35,671 nucleotides of DNA, taken from assembly GCA_017448845.1 (NCBI GenBank), contig JAFSKT010000221.1, positions 1 through 35,671 on the forward strand, given 5' to 3'. The notes under the pieces are model-generated. The model made no database searches. It worked only from the letters and a program-made list of their open reading frames with translations, and was not told the origin of the DNA. This DNA is from Lachnospiraceae bacterium (GTDB lineage: Bacteria; Bacillota; Clostridia; Lachnospirales; Lachnospiraceae). The position numbers and the translations under genes are program-made. This document shows positions 1 through 8,037 of the stretch, in pieces. Position 1 is the first letter of the stretch, and each line of letters opens with the position of its first letter.

Positions 1-1
1 C

Positions 2-1057
2 AGAAATAAGAACGAGAAGGCATCGCCCAGCAAATGGACCTGTAATAAGGACGATCCATATACGGGAAGCGGCGATGCCCACGAGCAGAACAGGAATAAA
101 AACGAAAAGGCTACGCCCAGCCAGTGGACCTGGAATAAGGATGATCCCTACACCGGAAGCGGCGACGCCCACGAGCAGAACAGGAATAAGAACGAAAAGG
201 CGGAACCCAGTAAATGGACCTGGAATGAGGGCGATCCCTACACGGGAAGCGGCGATGCCCATGAGCAGAACAGGAATAAGAACGAAAAAGCCGAGCCCAG
301 AAAATGGACCTGGAACGACGGCGATCCCTACACGGGAAGCGGTGATGCCCACGAGCAGAACAGGAATAAGAACGAGAAGGCATCTCCCAGCCAGTGGACC
401 TGGAATGAGGGTGATCCCTACACGGGAAGCGGCGATGCCCACGAGCAGAACAGGAATAAGAACGAGAAGGCGTCACCCAGCCAGTGGACCTGGAATGATG
501 GCGATCCTTACACCGGAAGCGGCGACGCCCATGAGAGAAACAGAAATAAGAATGAGAAGGCTACACCCAGCCAGTGGACTTATAATGAGGGCGATCCCTA
601 CACCGGAAGCGGAGATGCTCACGAACATAACAGGAATAAGAATGAGAAGGCCACACCCAGCCAGTGGACCTGGAATGACGGCGATCCCTACACGGGAAGC
701 GGCGACGCCCACGAGAGAAACAGGAATAAGAATGAGAAGGCCACACCCAGCCAGTGGACCATTGATGAGAGTACCTACACCGGAAGCGGCGACGCTCACG
801 AGAGGAACAGGAATAAGAATGAGAAGGCGTCACCCAGTCAGTGGACCATTGATGAAGGTTCCTACACCGGAGGCGGCGACGCTCACGAGCAGAACAGAAA
901 TTCAAATGAGAAGGCAGATCCCAGCCTCTGGGTATATGACGGCAGCGTAAGCGGAAGCGGAGACTCCCATACCGCCAACCGTAATAAAAACGAGAAGGCT
1001 GCGCCTTCAATATTCCCGCCCAACAGAAGGGCCCGTATGGCTAAGGAGCTGAGTAAG
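2..1057 (+). repeat. Coding tandem repeat array, about 12 units of 84-90 bp
   Basis: Repeat units start at 2, 92, 182, 272, 362, 452, 542, 632, 722, 809, 896 and 980. The first eight intervals are exactly 90 bp, then 87, 87 and 84 bp. Every length is a multiple of three, so the reading frame is kept. The 5' units are nearly identical at the nucleotide level, while the last three are shorter and more diverged. That pattern fits expansion of the 5' side by unequal recombination or slippage. The array continues beyond the left edge. Confidence 0.95.
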
Positions 1058-1060
1058 TAA
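2..1060 (+). CDS. Tandem-repeat protein of unknown function (5' end outside window)
   Basis: The frame beginning at base 2 is open for 352 codons to the TAA at 1058-1060 and has no start in the window, so the N-terminus is missing. The protein is almost entirely tandem repeats of 28-30 residues, each opening with a motif like RNKNEKATPSQWTW and continuing into DPYTGSGDAHE. Twelve openings are visible, the last followed by a short basic tail (RRARMAKELSK). The repeats are polar, with a conserved Trp, Pro and a Gly-Ser turn, unlike a coiled coil. The stop overlaps the start of the next gene by one base (TAATG), so the two are probably translationally coupled, which ties it to the injection-system operon. 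I do not recognise the family. Possible roles are a surface or fibre-like component or a tube-associated protein; none is shown by sequence. The frame is certain, the function is not. Confidence 0.85.
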   Translation, partial: RNKNEKASPSKWTCNKDDPYTGSGDAHEQNRNKNEKATPSQWTWNKDDPYTGSGDAHEQNRNKNEKAEPSKWTWNEGDPYTGSGDAHEQNRNKNEKAEPRKWTWNDGDPYTGSGDAHEQNRNKNEKASPSQWTWNEGDPYTGSGDAHEQNRNKNEKASPSQWTWNDGDPYTGSGDAHERNRNKNEKATPSQWTYNEGDPYTGSGDAHEHNRNKNEKATPSQWTWNDGDPYTGSGDAHERNRNKNEKATPSQWTIDESTYTGSGDAHERNRNKNEKASPSQWTIDEGSYTGGGDAHEQNRNSNEKADPSLWVYDGSVSGSGDSHTANRNKNEKAAPSIFPPNRRARMAKELSK

Positions 1061-3522
1061 TGCTGATCCTTAAGGCGCCTATAGAGATAAAGAGCCGGAC
1101 TGATTTTATAAAGGACAGGGAATCCTTTAATGAGAGGATAACGGGAAACTATGCCCTTATGGGAATGGAGATAGGGCCGGAAGAGCTGCTCCATATAGTT
1201 ACCACTCCGCCGGAGATATATATAGCGGAAGGCGAGATGACTACTGTGGCGGGAAATACCGTCATTAACAGCAGGAATGAAGAAAAGCTCAGTATCATCA
1301 ACAACGCCCTGAACCGTATCCTTGTATCCGTGGATACGCCCCTTACCTATCAGGACCGTACATATATCACGGATGTGCTCTATAAGCTGGGTATCCGGGA
1401 TGACAGGAAATTCATGAATGAGGTGCGCCGTATATTTAATGAGACGCAGCTCACCGATAGATTTTTAAATGATTATTTCATCCAGAGCTTTGATGACAAT
1501 GCGGAGGAAGTAAGACGGGAGACCCTGATGCTCTCCCGGGAGATAGTAGAAAGAGGGCTTTCGGATCTTTTCACCGTAAAGGAGAATTATCTTGGTGAAG
1601 AGATAATGCAGAGACTGCAGACCGGGGCCATTTATCAGATAGTCGCGAACTTCAATAAGAGCGTTCATGACAGTGTTATAGAGGGGAACCAGTACCATAT
1701 CTCCGAGCAGGAAAATACTGCAAAGCAGCTCCTCATCAATAATTTCCTGAATACAATGGAAAGAGAGGGAGCGGAGATAATACTCCGTGAAGAAGGGGAA
1801 AGATATTTCCCTGAGGAAGAAGAGGGTACAGTAAGTGAAAGGCTGACCGAGAGATATACCGAAGGCGGCAGGGAGATTGAGAGAAGAGAGAGGATTTATG
1901 ACAGGGAGAGCAGTACCCGTATTGAAAGGGAGACTGTATCCGACAGAGAAAGAACCCTGGAATCCGAAGAACTGATCTACAGGGAAGAGACCGCTGCCGG
2001 CACAGAGGAAGAAGCAGCTGCCGGGGAGGAGATCAGAGAGAAGGTTGAAAGCCTTGAAGAAAGAGAGAGGATCCGGGAGAGAGAGGAATCAAGGGAAAGG
2101 TCCGAGAGGGAGAGGATCCTTTCAGAGAGCAGGGAAACTGCAAGAGAAGAGATAAGAAGCGAGCTTGTCTACAGGGAGGGAGAAGGCCCTGCCGCGGGAG
2201 AAGCTCCTGAAGGTTTAGAGGGGGAGAGAACAGCTGCCCCCGGCATAGAGGAAAGAGAGAGAGTAAAGGAAAGAGAGACCATAGAAAGGCTCCGTGAAAG
2301 GCTTCTGTCTCCGGAAGAAGCCGCCATGGCAGAAAGCAGGATCATGGAAAGAACAGAGCTTATCTACAGGGAAGAAGGAAGAGCAGAAGAAGGTATAAGC
2401 CCGGAAGAAAGTACTGTATTCAGGGATATCAGAGAGCTTATCCGGTACCGCAGCGACAATATCTATGAGAGGGAACTTATAGAGGAGAGCAGCAGAGAAG
2501 TGCCGGTAACAGAGGAAGTCACCGCAGCAGTATTCATGGATATGGTGAAAAACCTCTACCGCAGCGGTTACGATAGGATAAGACAGGGAGACAGCTGGTT
2601 TGACATAAGGAATGTGCTTTTCCGTTCTTCCGAGAACACCTTTAACCGGGTGAGTTTCCAGGCAGACAATACTTATTCCCGTACTGATATCGGGGATTTA
2701 ACTGTTGAAGCTCCCGTAAATATCGAATATTCGGAAGAAACCGAGGTTGAAGGGGATGTTTACGAGGGAAGCACTATTGAAAATAACATCCGGCAGCTCA
2801 CCAGGATAAACGAAAAGAATGTAAAGAACCTGGAGCGCTATCAGCAGATGATGAAGGTCTTAAGGGAAACCGAGAAGACCGGAAGACAGGAAGGCGGCCG
2901 GGACAGGACCAGAAGAGACGCATTAAGGGCTCTGGAAGGAAATGAAGACATAAGGGAGCTCTTCACCGAGGAGGATGAACAGAGCGAAGAAAGACGGGAC
3001 AGGGTGTTCCATGAAATAGAGAGACTGTTCCCGGATAATACCAGAGAAGTATTCAATATCATAGAGAGGTATCTGGAGAATCCCGCAGAAGCCGAAAAGT
3101 ACGCAGGGGTGATAAATAACAATCTTGCAGAGGCAGCCGAGGAGATAAGGAGATTCCAGGAGAGGGCGGAAAGCCGGGAGATCGAGACCGTAGTAGATAC
3201 GGATATCACCGGAGAGGAGCTGGTCTTCAGAAGGAATGAATCCTTAACCCAGGAGGATATTGAAGAAGCGGTAAACAATATCAGGAATAATACCTCAAGA
3301 ACCCGGGAGACCATCGAGAATAACGAGGTTATACGGGAAAGACAGAATGAGACAGTTAAGGTTGTAAATACTCAGACCGAAAGATTTTCCATGCAGCAGC
3401 TGGATGATATCACGGATATGGTGAACCGGGGAGTCAGGTCCCAGATGAATACCATTTCCGAACAGGTTCTGCAGAAACTGGAAAAGCGTTTAAGGAATGA
3501 GAAGAGCAGAAGGGGAATTTAA
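1060..3522 (+). CDS. Large E/R-rich helical protein, candidate tape-measure or scaffold protein of the contractile injection system
   Basis: An 820-residue protein with no recognised family. Residues 1 to about 245 look globular and mixed alpha/beta. Residues about 250-470 are extremely rich in Glu and Arg, with many ERE/RER steps, as in a single alpha-helix or long coiled coil. Three imperfect units of about 64 residues are marked by ELIYREE/ELVYREG/ELIYREE at 304, 368 and 433. Residues about 480-600 look globular again, and the C-terminal 200 residues are again helical and charged. The gene sits between the repeat protein and the hub genes, where many phage-like clusters place the tape measure. 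A fully helical chain of this length would span roughly 120 nm, which suits a tail ruler, but the strong charge is unusual for one. There is no signal peptide or membrane segment. The start overlaps the previous stop by one base. Confidence 0.85.
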   Translation: MLILKAPIEIKSRTDFIKDRESFNERITGNYALMGMEIGPEELLHIVTTPPEIYIAEGEMTTVAGNTVINSRNEEKLSIINNALNRILVSVDTPLTYQDRTYITDVLYKLGIRDDRKFMNEVRRIFNETQLTDRFLNDYFIQSFDDNAEEVRRETLMLSREIVERGLSDLFTVKENYLGEEIMQRLQTGAIYQIVANFNKSVHDSVIEGNQYHISEQENTAKQLLINNFLNTMEREGAEIILREEGERYFPEEEEGTVSERLTERYTEGGREIERRERIYDRESSTRIERETVSDRERTLESEELIYREETAAGTEEEAAAGEEIREKVESLEERERIREREESRERSERERILSESRETAREEIRSELVYREGEGPAAGEAPEGLEGERTAAPGIEERERVKERETIERLRERLLSPEEAAMAESRIMERTELIYREEGRAEEGISPEESTVFRDIRELIRYRSDNIYERELIEESSREVPVTEEVTAAVFMDMVKNLYRSGYDRIRQGDSWFDIRNVLFRSSENTFNRVSFQADNTYSRTDIGDLTVEAPVNIEYSEETEVEGDVYEGSTIENNIRQLTRINEKNVKNLERYQQMMKVLRETEKTGRQEGGRDRTRRDALRALEGNEDIRELFTEEDEQSEERRDRVFHEIERLFPDNTREVFNIIERYLENPAEAEKYAGVINNNLAEAAEEIRRFQERAESREIETVVDTDITGEELVFRRNESLTQEDIEEAVNNIRNNTSRTRETIENNEVIRERQNETVKVVNTQTERFSMQQLDDITDMVNRGVRSQMNTISEQVLQKLEKRLRNEKSRRGI
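1850..2400 (+). repeat. Degenerate ~64-residue repeats in a purine-rich coding tract
   Basis: Within the E/R-rich protein, near-identical marker codons for (E)L(I/V)YRE recur at 1969, 2161 and 2356, giving periods of 192 and 195 bp. Each marker is followed by an Ala/Gly/Glu-rich patch and then by ERER-type helix. The coding strand through this tract is strongly purine-biased (GAA, GAG, AGA, AGG codons). The repetition looks old and degenerate compared with the array at 2-1057. Confidence 0.6.
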
Positions 3523-3525
3523 GGA

Positions 3526-4416
3526 ATGTCCATAGGAGGCGCATTATCATCTGTATTTAACAGCAGCCAGATGCAGAATCTGGGAGGCAGCGTTACGGGC
3601 AATATCGTTAAGGCCGTGCTCTGTATACGTAGCCCTGACAAGCTTGAGGATGAAGCAGAAGTGGCTCCGAAGGAATTATCCAAAAAAGAACAGGCTGCCA
3701 TCGAAAGCGTGGCAAACTTAAATACCGCGCTTATGGAGAAGGCAGAAGCATCGCTTGCCGGTGCGAAAGCATCCGGGTTTGACGACTTAAAGAGTTCAGC
3801 CCATGATAACGGATATATATGCTTAGAAGTGCAGTATAACCCGAATACCATAAGGCTTGATACTACTGCCGGAAGACAGGTCAACTACAGGGGAGAACAT
3901 GCGGATGTGGATGTACAGAAATATATAGCCCCTGCATCAACTACCCTGTCCTGTGAGCTGCTTTTTGATGACGTCAATAACATGGATGCTTTCATGATCG
4001 GAGATAACCCCATAACCGGCCTGTCTGTATCAAATGTCAAGAATGCCATTTCAAGCGCGGGAAAGGGCAAATACAGTGTACAGACCCAGATGGAAGGGCT
4101 TCTTTCCCTCCTCACCATATCCCAGGCCAGACATGTGATCTTCTTCTGGGGTGATATGTGTTTCCGTGGAGAAATGACCCAGGTCACCACCAGCTATACC
4201 ATGTTTAATAAAAAAGGTTATCCCGTCAGGGGTAAGGTGGGAATACAGATAAGACAGGGAGACGGAACCGCGGATGCAACGGGCCTGGAAAAACTGTATT
4301 CATATGACGAGAAACACTGGCAGAAGGCCTTTGACGCAACTTTTACCGAAGATGGAGACAGCCAGAGCGACTGGAGAGATTATACAAATAACGGTTTGCT
4401 GAACTTAAATCTATAA
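3526..4416 (+). CDS. CIS tube/hub adaptor protein (Pvc7/Afp7 N-terminal-domain family), copy 1
   Basis: The 296-residue protein has the signature of the contractile injection system tube-adaptor family (the domain at the front of Pvc7/Afp7). VQYNPNTIRL begins at residue 102. It is followed by a beta-rich segment with LSCELLFDD and then HVIFFWGDMCFRGEMTQV and TMFNKKGYPVRGKV, the usual strands of the tube-like fold. In Pvc7 relatives a LysM domain often follows; here the protein ends soon after, with a tail finishing LLNLNL, and no LysM is visible. The likely role is to join the inner tube to the spike hub at the baseplate. It lies 3 nt after the upstream gene and 26 nt before its own paralogue. 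Family assignment is from motif recognition. Confidence 0.85.
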   Translation: MSIGGALSSVFNSSQMQNLGGSVTGNIVKAVLCIRSPDKLEDEAEVAPKELSKKEQAAIESVANLNTALMEKAEASLAGAKASGFDDLKSSAHDNGYICLEVQYNPNTIRLDTTAGRQVNYRGEHADVDVQKYIAPASTTLSCELLFDDVNNMDAFMIGDNPITGLSVSNVKNAISSAGKGKYSVQTQMEGLLSLLTISQARHVIFFWGDMCFRGEMTQVTTSYTMFNKKGYPVRGKVGIQIRQGDGTADATGLEKLYSYDEKHWQKAFDATFTEDGDSQSDWRDYTNNGLLNLNL

Positions 4417-4442
4417 GCGGTAACAATACCGGGAGATGCTGA

Positions 4443-5402
4443 ATGAGTGTAGTAGGAGACACGATAAATCAGAATATCGGAAACGTGGAGAAAGCCATTA
4501 TTGAGATCATCGATCTTCGTAACAGGGCAACCGTGGTCAAGGATTCGGTGAGGGTGGCAAACAGTGTCGGAGGCATGGATTCTTCCGCAACGGTGGGAGG
4601 AAACATGGCAGGCAACGTCAACACAAAGGCTTATACAAATAAAGGTCTGATAAATGACGTCATAAGCGATGAGTTGAACGGTCAGGGAAATATCCAGGAT
4701 GAAAACCTGAAGGCTTTGAGCGGAGGAAAGAGGAAACTCTTTAGGGTGCAGTTCAATCCCGCCAGCCTGTCACTTACAGGCCATTCCGGAGGACTGGTAA
4801 AACAGTCTGACTTCGGTAAAGGCTCACCTCCCCAGCCCCCGGCAGGAGGTCAGGGCCAGCAGGGCCAGCCGCCGCCTCCCGATCCGGATGACTTAAACGA
4901 GCTGGGATATGTTCCCGCCAATACGGATATCATAATGTCCGTAAGCCTGCTCTTTGACAGGGTGGATCCTGCAGATTCCTTTGCAGGTGATAAGTTCAAT
5001 CTGTCCCTTACAGGTGTAGGGACAAACATCGCGAAGGCGGGAATGAGCATATATAATACGAAAAAGGGAACAAAGAGATATACGGTACAGAATCAGGTGG
5101 AGGGATTTATTGCTGCCTTAAGAAACAAAAACACGAGAATAATAACCTTCCACTGGGGAGAGTTCAATTATTCCGGGGTGTTAAGAAGCGTGTCTGCCAC
5201 TTACACCATGTTCAATCCGGTGGGGGCTCCGGTCCGTGCCACCGTTGACTTGAGCATCCTCTGTGCGGATAAGGAAATGTACCCCAATTCCCTTGCGGTA
5301 TGGCAGGAAAGGTATAAGAAGGCCTTTCAGAAGAGAGGTACGGAAGAGCACTACAGTTACGTAAGGACAGAACAGAAAGTGGGCAGTCTCCTTAATCTCT
5401 GA
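4443..5402 (+). CDS. CIS tube/hub adaptor protein (Pvc7/Afp7 N-terminal-domain family), copy 2
   Basis: A 319-residue paralogue of the preceding protein. VQFNPASLSL again starts at residue 102, followed by SVSLLFDRVDPADSF, RIITFHWGEFNYSGVLRSV and TMFNPVGAPVRATV, and the protein ends GSLLNL, like its neighbour. It differs by a Pro/Gly/Gln-rich insertion at about residues 130-152 (PPQPPAGGQGQQGQPPPP), probably a disordered loop. The start has a clear GGGAG site at 4431-4435. Two such adaptors in a row suggest stacked or mixed rings between tube and hub, as in systems that use more than one tube-initiator protein. No LysM domain is visible in either copy. Confidence 0.85.
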   Translation: MSVVGDTINQNIGNVEKAIIEIIDLRNRATVVKDSVRVANSVGGMDSSATVGGNMAGNVNTKAYTNKGLINDVISDELNGQGNIQDENLKALSGGKRKLFRVQFNPASLSLTGHSGGLVKQSDFGKGSPPQPPAGGQGQQGQPPPPDPDDLNELGYVPANTDIIMSVSLLFDRVDPADSFAGDKFNLSLTGVGTNIAKAGMSIYNTKKGTKRYTVQNQVEGFIAALRNKNTRIITFHWGEFNYSGVLRSVSATYTMFNPVGAPVRATVDLSILCADKEMYPNSLAVWQERYKKAFQKRGTEEHYSYVRTEQKVGSLLNL

Positions 5403-5430
5403 ATCATCGTATATTACAGTGTGACAGAAA

Positions 5431-6597
5431 ATGGCGCAGTTTGATTTTAATGAATTAAAAAAACTATATGAAAACTTCCAGTATCCCGGGCTCAACGTGC
5501 TGATCAACGGTAAGGATGTGGTGACTGAGGATAACGGACTTGCCATAACCGGAGTGGATGTGGAGCAGACCAGCGGCTTTGAAGCCGGGATCGCCACGTT
5601 ATATCTTTCGGGACCTTTTAATCCGGACAGCAGATCCTTTGATGTAAAGAAGACAAAGCAGTCCCTCTATATGGGATCCAATATAGTTATAGCAGCGGGA
5701 TACGGCACTGTCATGAGAGAGATATTCAGGGGCTTCATCGCAAGAGTGCACTTTATAGTGCCCGGACCCAGTTCCGGGAACCAGCCAGGCATAGAGATAG
5801 TGGCCATGGACGCCAAGGGACTTATGATGGCAAACCGCCATTCCAAAAAGCTGAAAGCCAAGTGCTATTCCGAGGCTGTAAAGGAAATCCTGTCGGAGAA
5901 TGTTTTCCTTGCCCAGAAGGATGATACACAGAAGGATATCATCACCCTGAATATTTCCGATACTCCCGATAAACAGGAGGCCCAGAACGAGCAGGGCACC
6001 ACCGACAGGAGAGTGGAGATGGTGGAGGAGAGCGACTATGAATTCATAGTCAAGGCCGCAAAGAAATTCAATTTTGAGTTTTTCATAGTCGGTAATAATC
6101 TCTATTTCATCGAGGCAAAAAAGAATACGGATATCCTTATAGAGTTGGGTCCGAGATCAGGCTTAAAGAATCTGGATGTTGGATATGACATAAGCGGCCT
6201 TGTCCGCAGCGTGGAAGTCCGGAACATCGATATGGAAGAGGGAAAATACGTTGGCGGAAAGAAGAAGTCCAATACTAAGATATCCCTTGGGAATAAAGCG
6301 AAACCCTTAGTAGATAAGCAGTCATTAGTGTATCTGGATCCTACCGCACGCAGTAAGGAAGAGGCGGGATACCGGGCCCAGTATCTGATGGACACCGTGG
6401 ATTACCGCTTAGGCAGCATAGTTGCCGAATACATTGGCATCCCCGAGATAATCCCCGGGAGATTTATAACCCTGAAAGGCTTTGGGAGTCCCATAGACAA
6501 TAATTTCTACATTACAAAGGTAAGGCATATTGTAGATGGAAATAACTACAAGACCTCTTTTGAAGGCTGTACCAATGTGATAGGAGACAGTAAGTAA
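5431..6597 (+). CDS. Baseplate hub protein, phage gpD/gp27-like (N-terminal half of a split VgrG)
   Basis: The 388-residue protein resembles the phage late control D/gp27 family, which forms the trimeric hub that carries the spike and docks the tube. Visible features are an N-terminal beta-rich half with LYLSGPFNPDSRSF and a G-x-G-T-x-x-x-x-FRGFI strand pair (about residues 90-105). A central ESDYEFIVKAAKKFNFEFFI follows, the hallmark helix and strand of gpD/VgrG proteins. The C-terminal beta domain ends with a conserved-looking G-R-F-I-T-L-K-G-F-G segment and YITKVRHIVDG. It is followed 21 nt later by the gp5/gpV-like spike gene, so hub and spike are separate, as in eCIS and P2, and not fused as in T6SS VgrG. 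No clear Shine-Dalgarno site precedes the ATG. Confidence 0.88.
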   Translation: MAQFDFNELKKLYENFQYPGLNVLINGKDVVTEDNGLAITGVDVEQTSGFEAGIATLYLSGPFNPDSRSFDVKKTKQSLYMGSNIVIAAGYGTVMREIFRGFIARVHFIVPGPSSGNQPGIEIVAMDAKGLMMANRHSKKLKAKCYSEAVKEILSENVFLAQKDDTQKDIITLNISDTPDKQEAQNEQGTTDRRVEMVEESDYEFIVKAAKKFNFEFFIVGNNLYFIEAKKNTDILIELGPRSGLKNLDVGYDISGLVRSVEVRNIDMEEGKYVGGKKKSNTKISLGNKAKPLVDKQSLVYLDPTARSKEEAGYRAQYLMDTVDYRLGSIVAEYIGIPEIIPGRFITLKGFGSPIDNNFYITKVRHIVDGNNYKTSFEGCTNVIGDSK

Positions 6598-6618
6598 TAA
6601 GGAGCAGTATTTAGCGGA

Positions 6619-7530
6619 ATGGCGATTTTTGACATCATTCAGGATGTATCTCAAAAACAGATAGAGAAAACCGATACCGGAGATTCCAGGATAGTTGGAC
6701 TCATGCTGGGAAAGGTCATCAAGAATTATGATGAAAACATGCCCGGAAGGGTTTCCGTGATCCTTTTGTCCAGGGAAGAAGTCCAGGACGACTCCGGACA
6801 GAACGGCGGCGGAGGAGGCGGAGAGAACGAAGCCGATAACTCCAGGATACTCTGGCCCAGAGTTGTAATGCCTTCAGCGGGAAACGGCTGGGGACACTAT
6901 TTCATACCGGAGATAGGGGATCTGGTCCTTGTGGCCTTTGAGCAGGGAAACATTGAGAGACCCTATATAATAGGCTGCATTCCAAAGAAGAATGACGCCA
7001 TCCTTACAAAGAGCAAGGATGAAAAGAATAAATTCAAGAAGATAGTGACGAAGAACGGCAGTGCCATCATCTTTGAGGACATCAGCGCCGATGAAGGTGA
7101 AGGCGGTGGAGGAGGCGGCGGCGGAGAGAATCCGGGCGAAAAGGACAAGCTCACCGTCAAGACTGCTTTAGACATGCATAATATCGTCCTTGATAACGAA
7201 AAGAAGATCATCGAGGTCAAGGATAAAGAGGCAAAGAATTTTGTCCGGCTGTCCACCGATGAAAACAAGGGCCACATAGAGATCACGGCTGCCAAGAAGA
7301 TGACCATCAGGGTGGGAGAGAACATTTCCCTTATCATGAACGGGGACACGGGAGCAGTCACCATCAAGGCCAAGAAGGTAACCGTTCAGACAGACGACAG
7401 TACCAGCATAGAGAGCCAGGGCAGAGCAGAGATAAAGGGAACAAACGTCACCGCCGAAGGCAGCTCAATGCTTAAGCTCAGCAGCAACGGTGCAGTGCAG
7501 GTTTCCGGCACACCTATAAAGTTAGGTTAA
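6619..7530 (+). CDS. Baseplate spike protein, phage gpV/gp5-like
   Basis: A 303-residue spike. Residues about 20-135 form the OB-fold domain typical of phage baseplate assembly protein V (GKVIKNYDENMPGRVSVIL, then WPRVVMPSAGNGWGHYFIPE, IGDLVLVAFEQGN and PYIIGCI). The C-terminal part, from about residue 180, has short repeating strands of the gp5C/VgrG triple beta-helix needle and ends with VSGTPIKLG. Two Gly-rich acidic insertions, at about 58-75 and 157-176, each contain runs of six to eight glycines. The protein probably trimerises on the hub and pierces the target envelope. No separate PAAR tip gene follows, so the beta-helix may be uncapped or the tip encoded elsewhere. Confidence 0.88.
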   Translation: MAIFDIIQDVSQKQIEKTDTGDSRIVGLMLGKVIKNYDENMPGRVSVILLSREEVQDDSGQNGGGGGGENEADNSRILWPRVVMPSAGNGWGHYFIPEIGDLVLVAFEQGNIERPYIIGCIPKKNDAILTKSKDEKNKFKKIVTKNGSAIIFEDISADEGEGGGGGGGGENPGEKDKLTVKTALDMHNIVLDNEKKIIEVKDKEAKNFVRLSTDENKGHIEITAAKKMTIRVGENISLIMNGDTGAVTIKAKKVTVQTDDSTSIESQGRAEIKGTNVTAEGSSMLKLSSNGAVQVSGTPIKLG

Positions 7531-7545
7531 AGAAAAGGATGATCA

Positions 7546-8037
7546 ATGGCAGGAAATAAAAGTTATTTGGGAACGGGGTGTAAATTTCCCCTTCAGATCG
7601 ATCCCGCAACAGGACGGTTCATGACGGTTTCAGGTAACCAGTCCGTTAAGGAATCCCTGTATCTTATCCTCATGACTCAAAGGACCGAGAGGCTGGTGCG
7701 CCCCAGTTTCGGAAGCAACATGATGGACTACACCTTTATGGATACCGGGACTACCATGATGTCCATATTGAAGAGAGACCTTTCAGAGACCATATTAGAA
7801 CAGGAACCCAGGATCTCGGACCTGGAAATAGAAACCCAGTACAGGGAGCGGCAGGGAGCCGTTATCATAAGCATTAATTACCGTGTTGCGGGGAGCAATA
7901 CCCGTGATAATCTGGTATTTCCCTTCTATCTGGACAGAGGTGCAGAGAATGTGGATGAGTCGGAAGAATACGACATTATCAATGAGGATGATGTGAGAGC
8001 CTCTTACTACGGAGACGAAGACGATGAAACTTTATGA
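7546..8037 (+). CDS. gp25-like baseplate wedge protein
   Basis: The 163-residue protein matches the GPW/gp25 family: LGTGCKFPLQIDPATGRF near the N-terminus, SVKESLYLILMTQRTERLVR with the usual arginine-containing turn, FGSNMMDYTF, and LEQEPRISDLEIE. gp25 proteins sit at the sheath-proximal wedge and help start sheath polymerisation. The last roughly 30 residues (from about 131) form an acidic extension (ESEEYDIINEDDV, then YGDEDDETL) that goes beyond the compact family core. The gene overlaps the following wedge gene by 14 nt, indicating coupled translation and probably a stoichiometric partnership. Confidence 0.9.
   Translation: MAGNKSYLGTGCKFPLQIDPATGRFMTVSGNQSVKESLYLILMTQRTERLVRPSFGSNMMDYTFMDTGTTMMSILKRDLSETILEQEPRISDLEIETQYRERQGAVIISINYRVAGSNTRDNLVFPFYLDRGAENVDESEEYDIINEDDVRASYYGDEDDETL

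Noticed and set aside
75..950. A 291-codon + strand ORF rich in Arg/Pro/Thr over the repeat array
   Set aside because: It is a shifted frame of the 90-bp repeats. The frame from base 2 is open through all units, ends at a TAA overlapping the next ATG and gives a sensible polar repeat; this one ends before the array does.
2..1057. CRISPR-like array
   Set aside because: The period is 84-90 bp with no unique spacers; the whole unit is repeated and keeps a reading frame.
111..1194. Several minus-strand ORFs of 100-150 codons across the repeats
   Set aside because: They are antisense images of the same repeat units, with Cys/Ser/Arg-rich composition and no support from ribosome binding sites or spacing.
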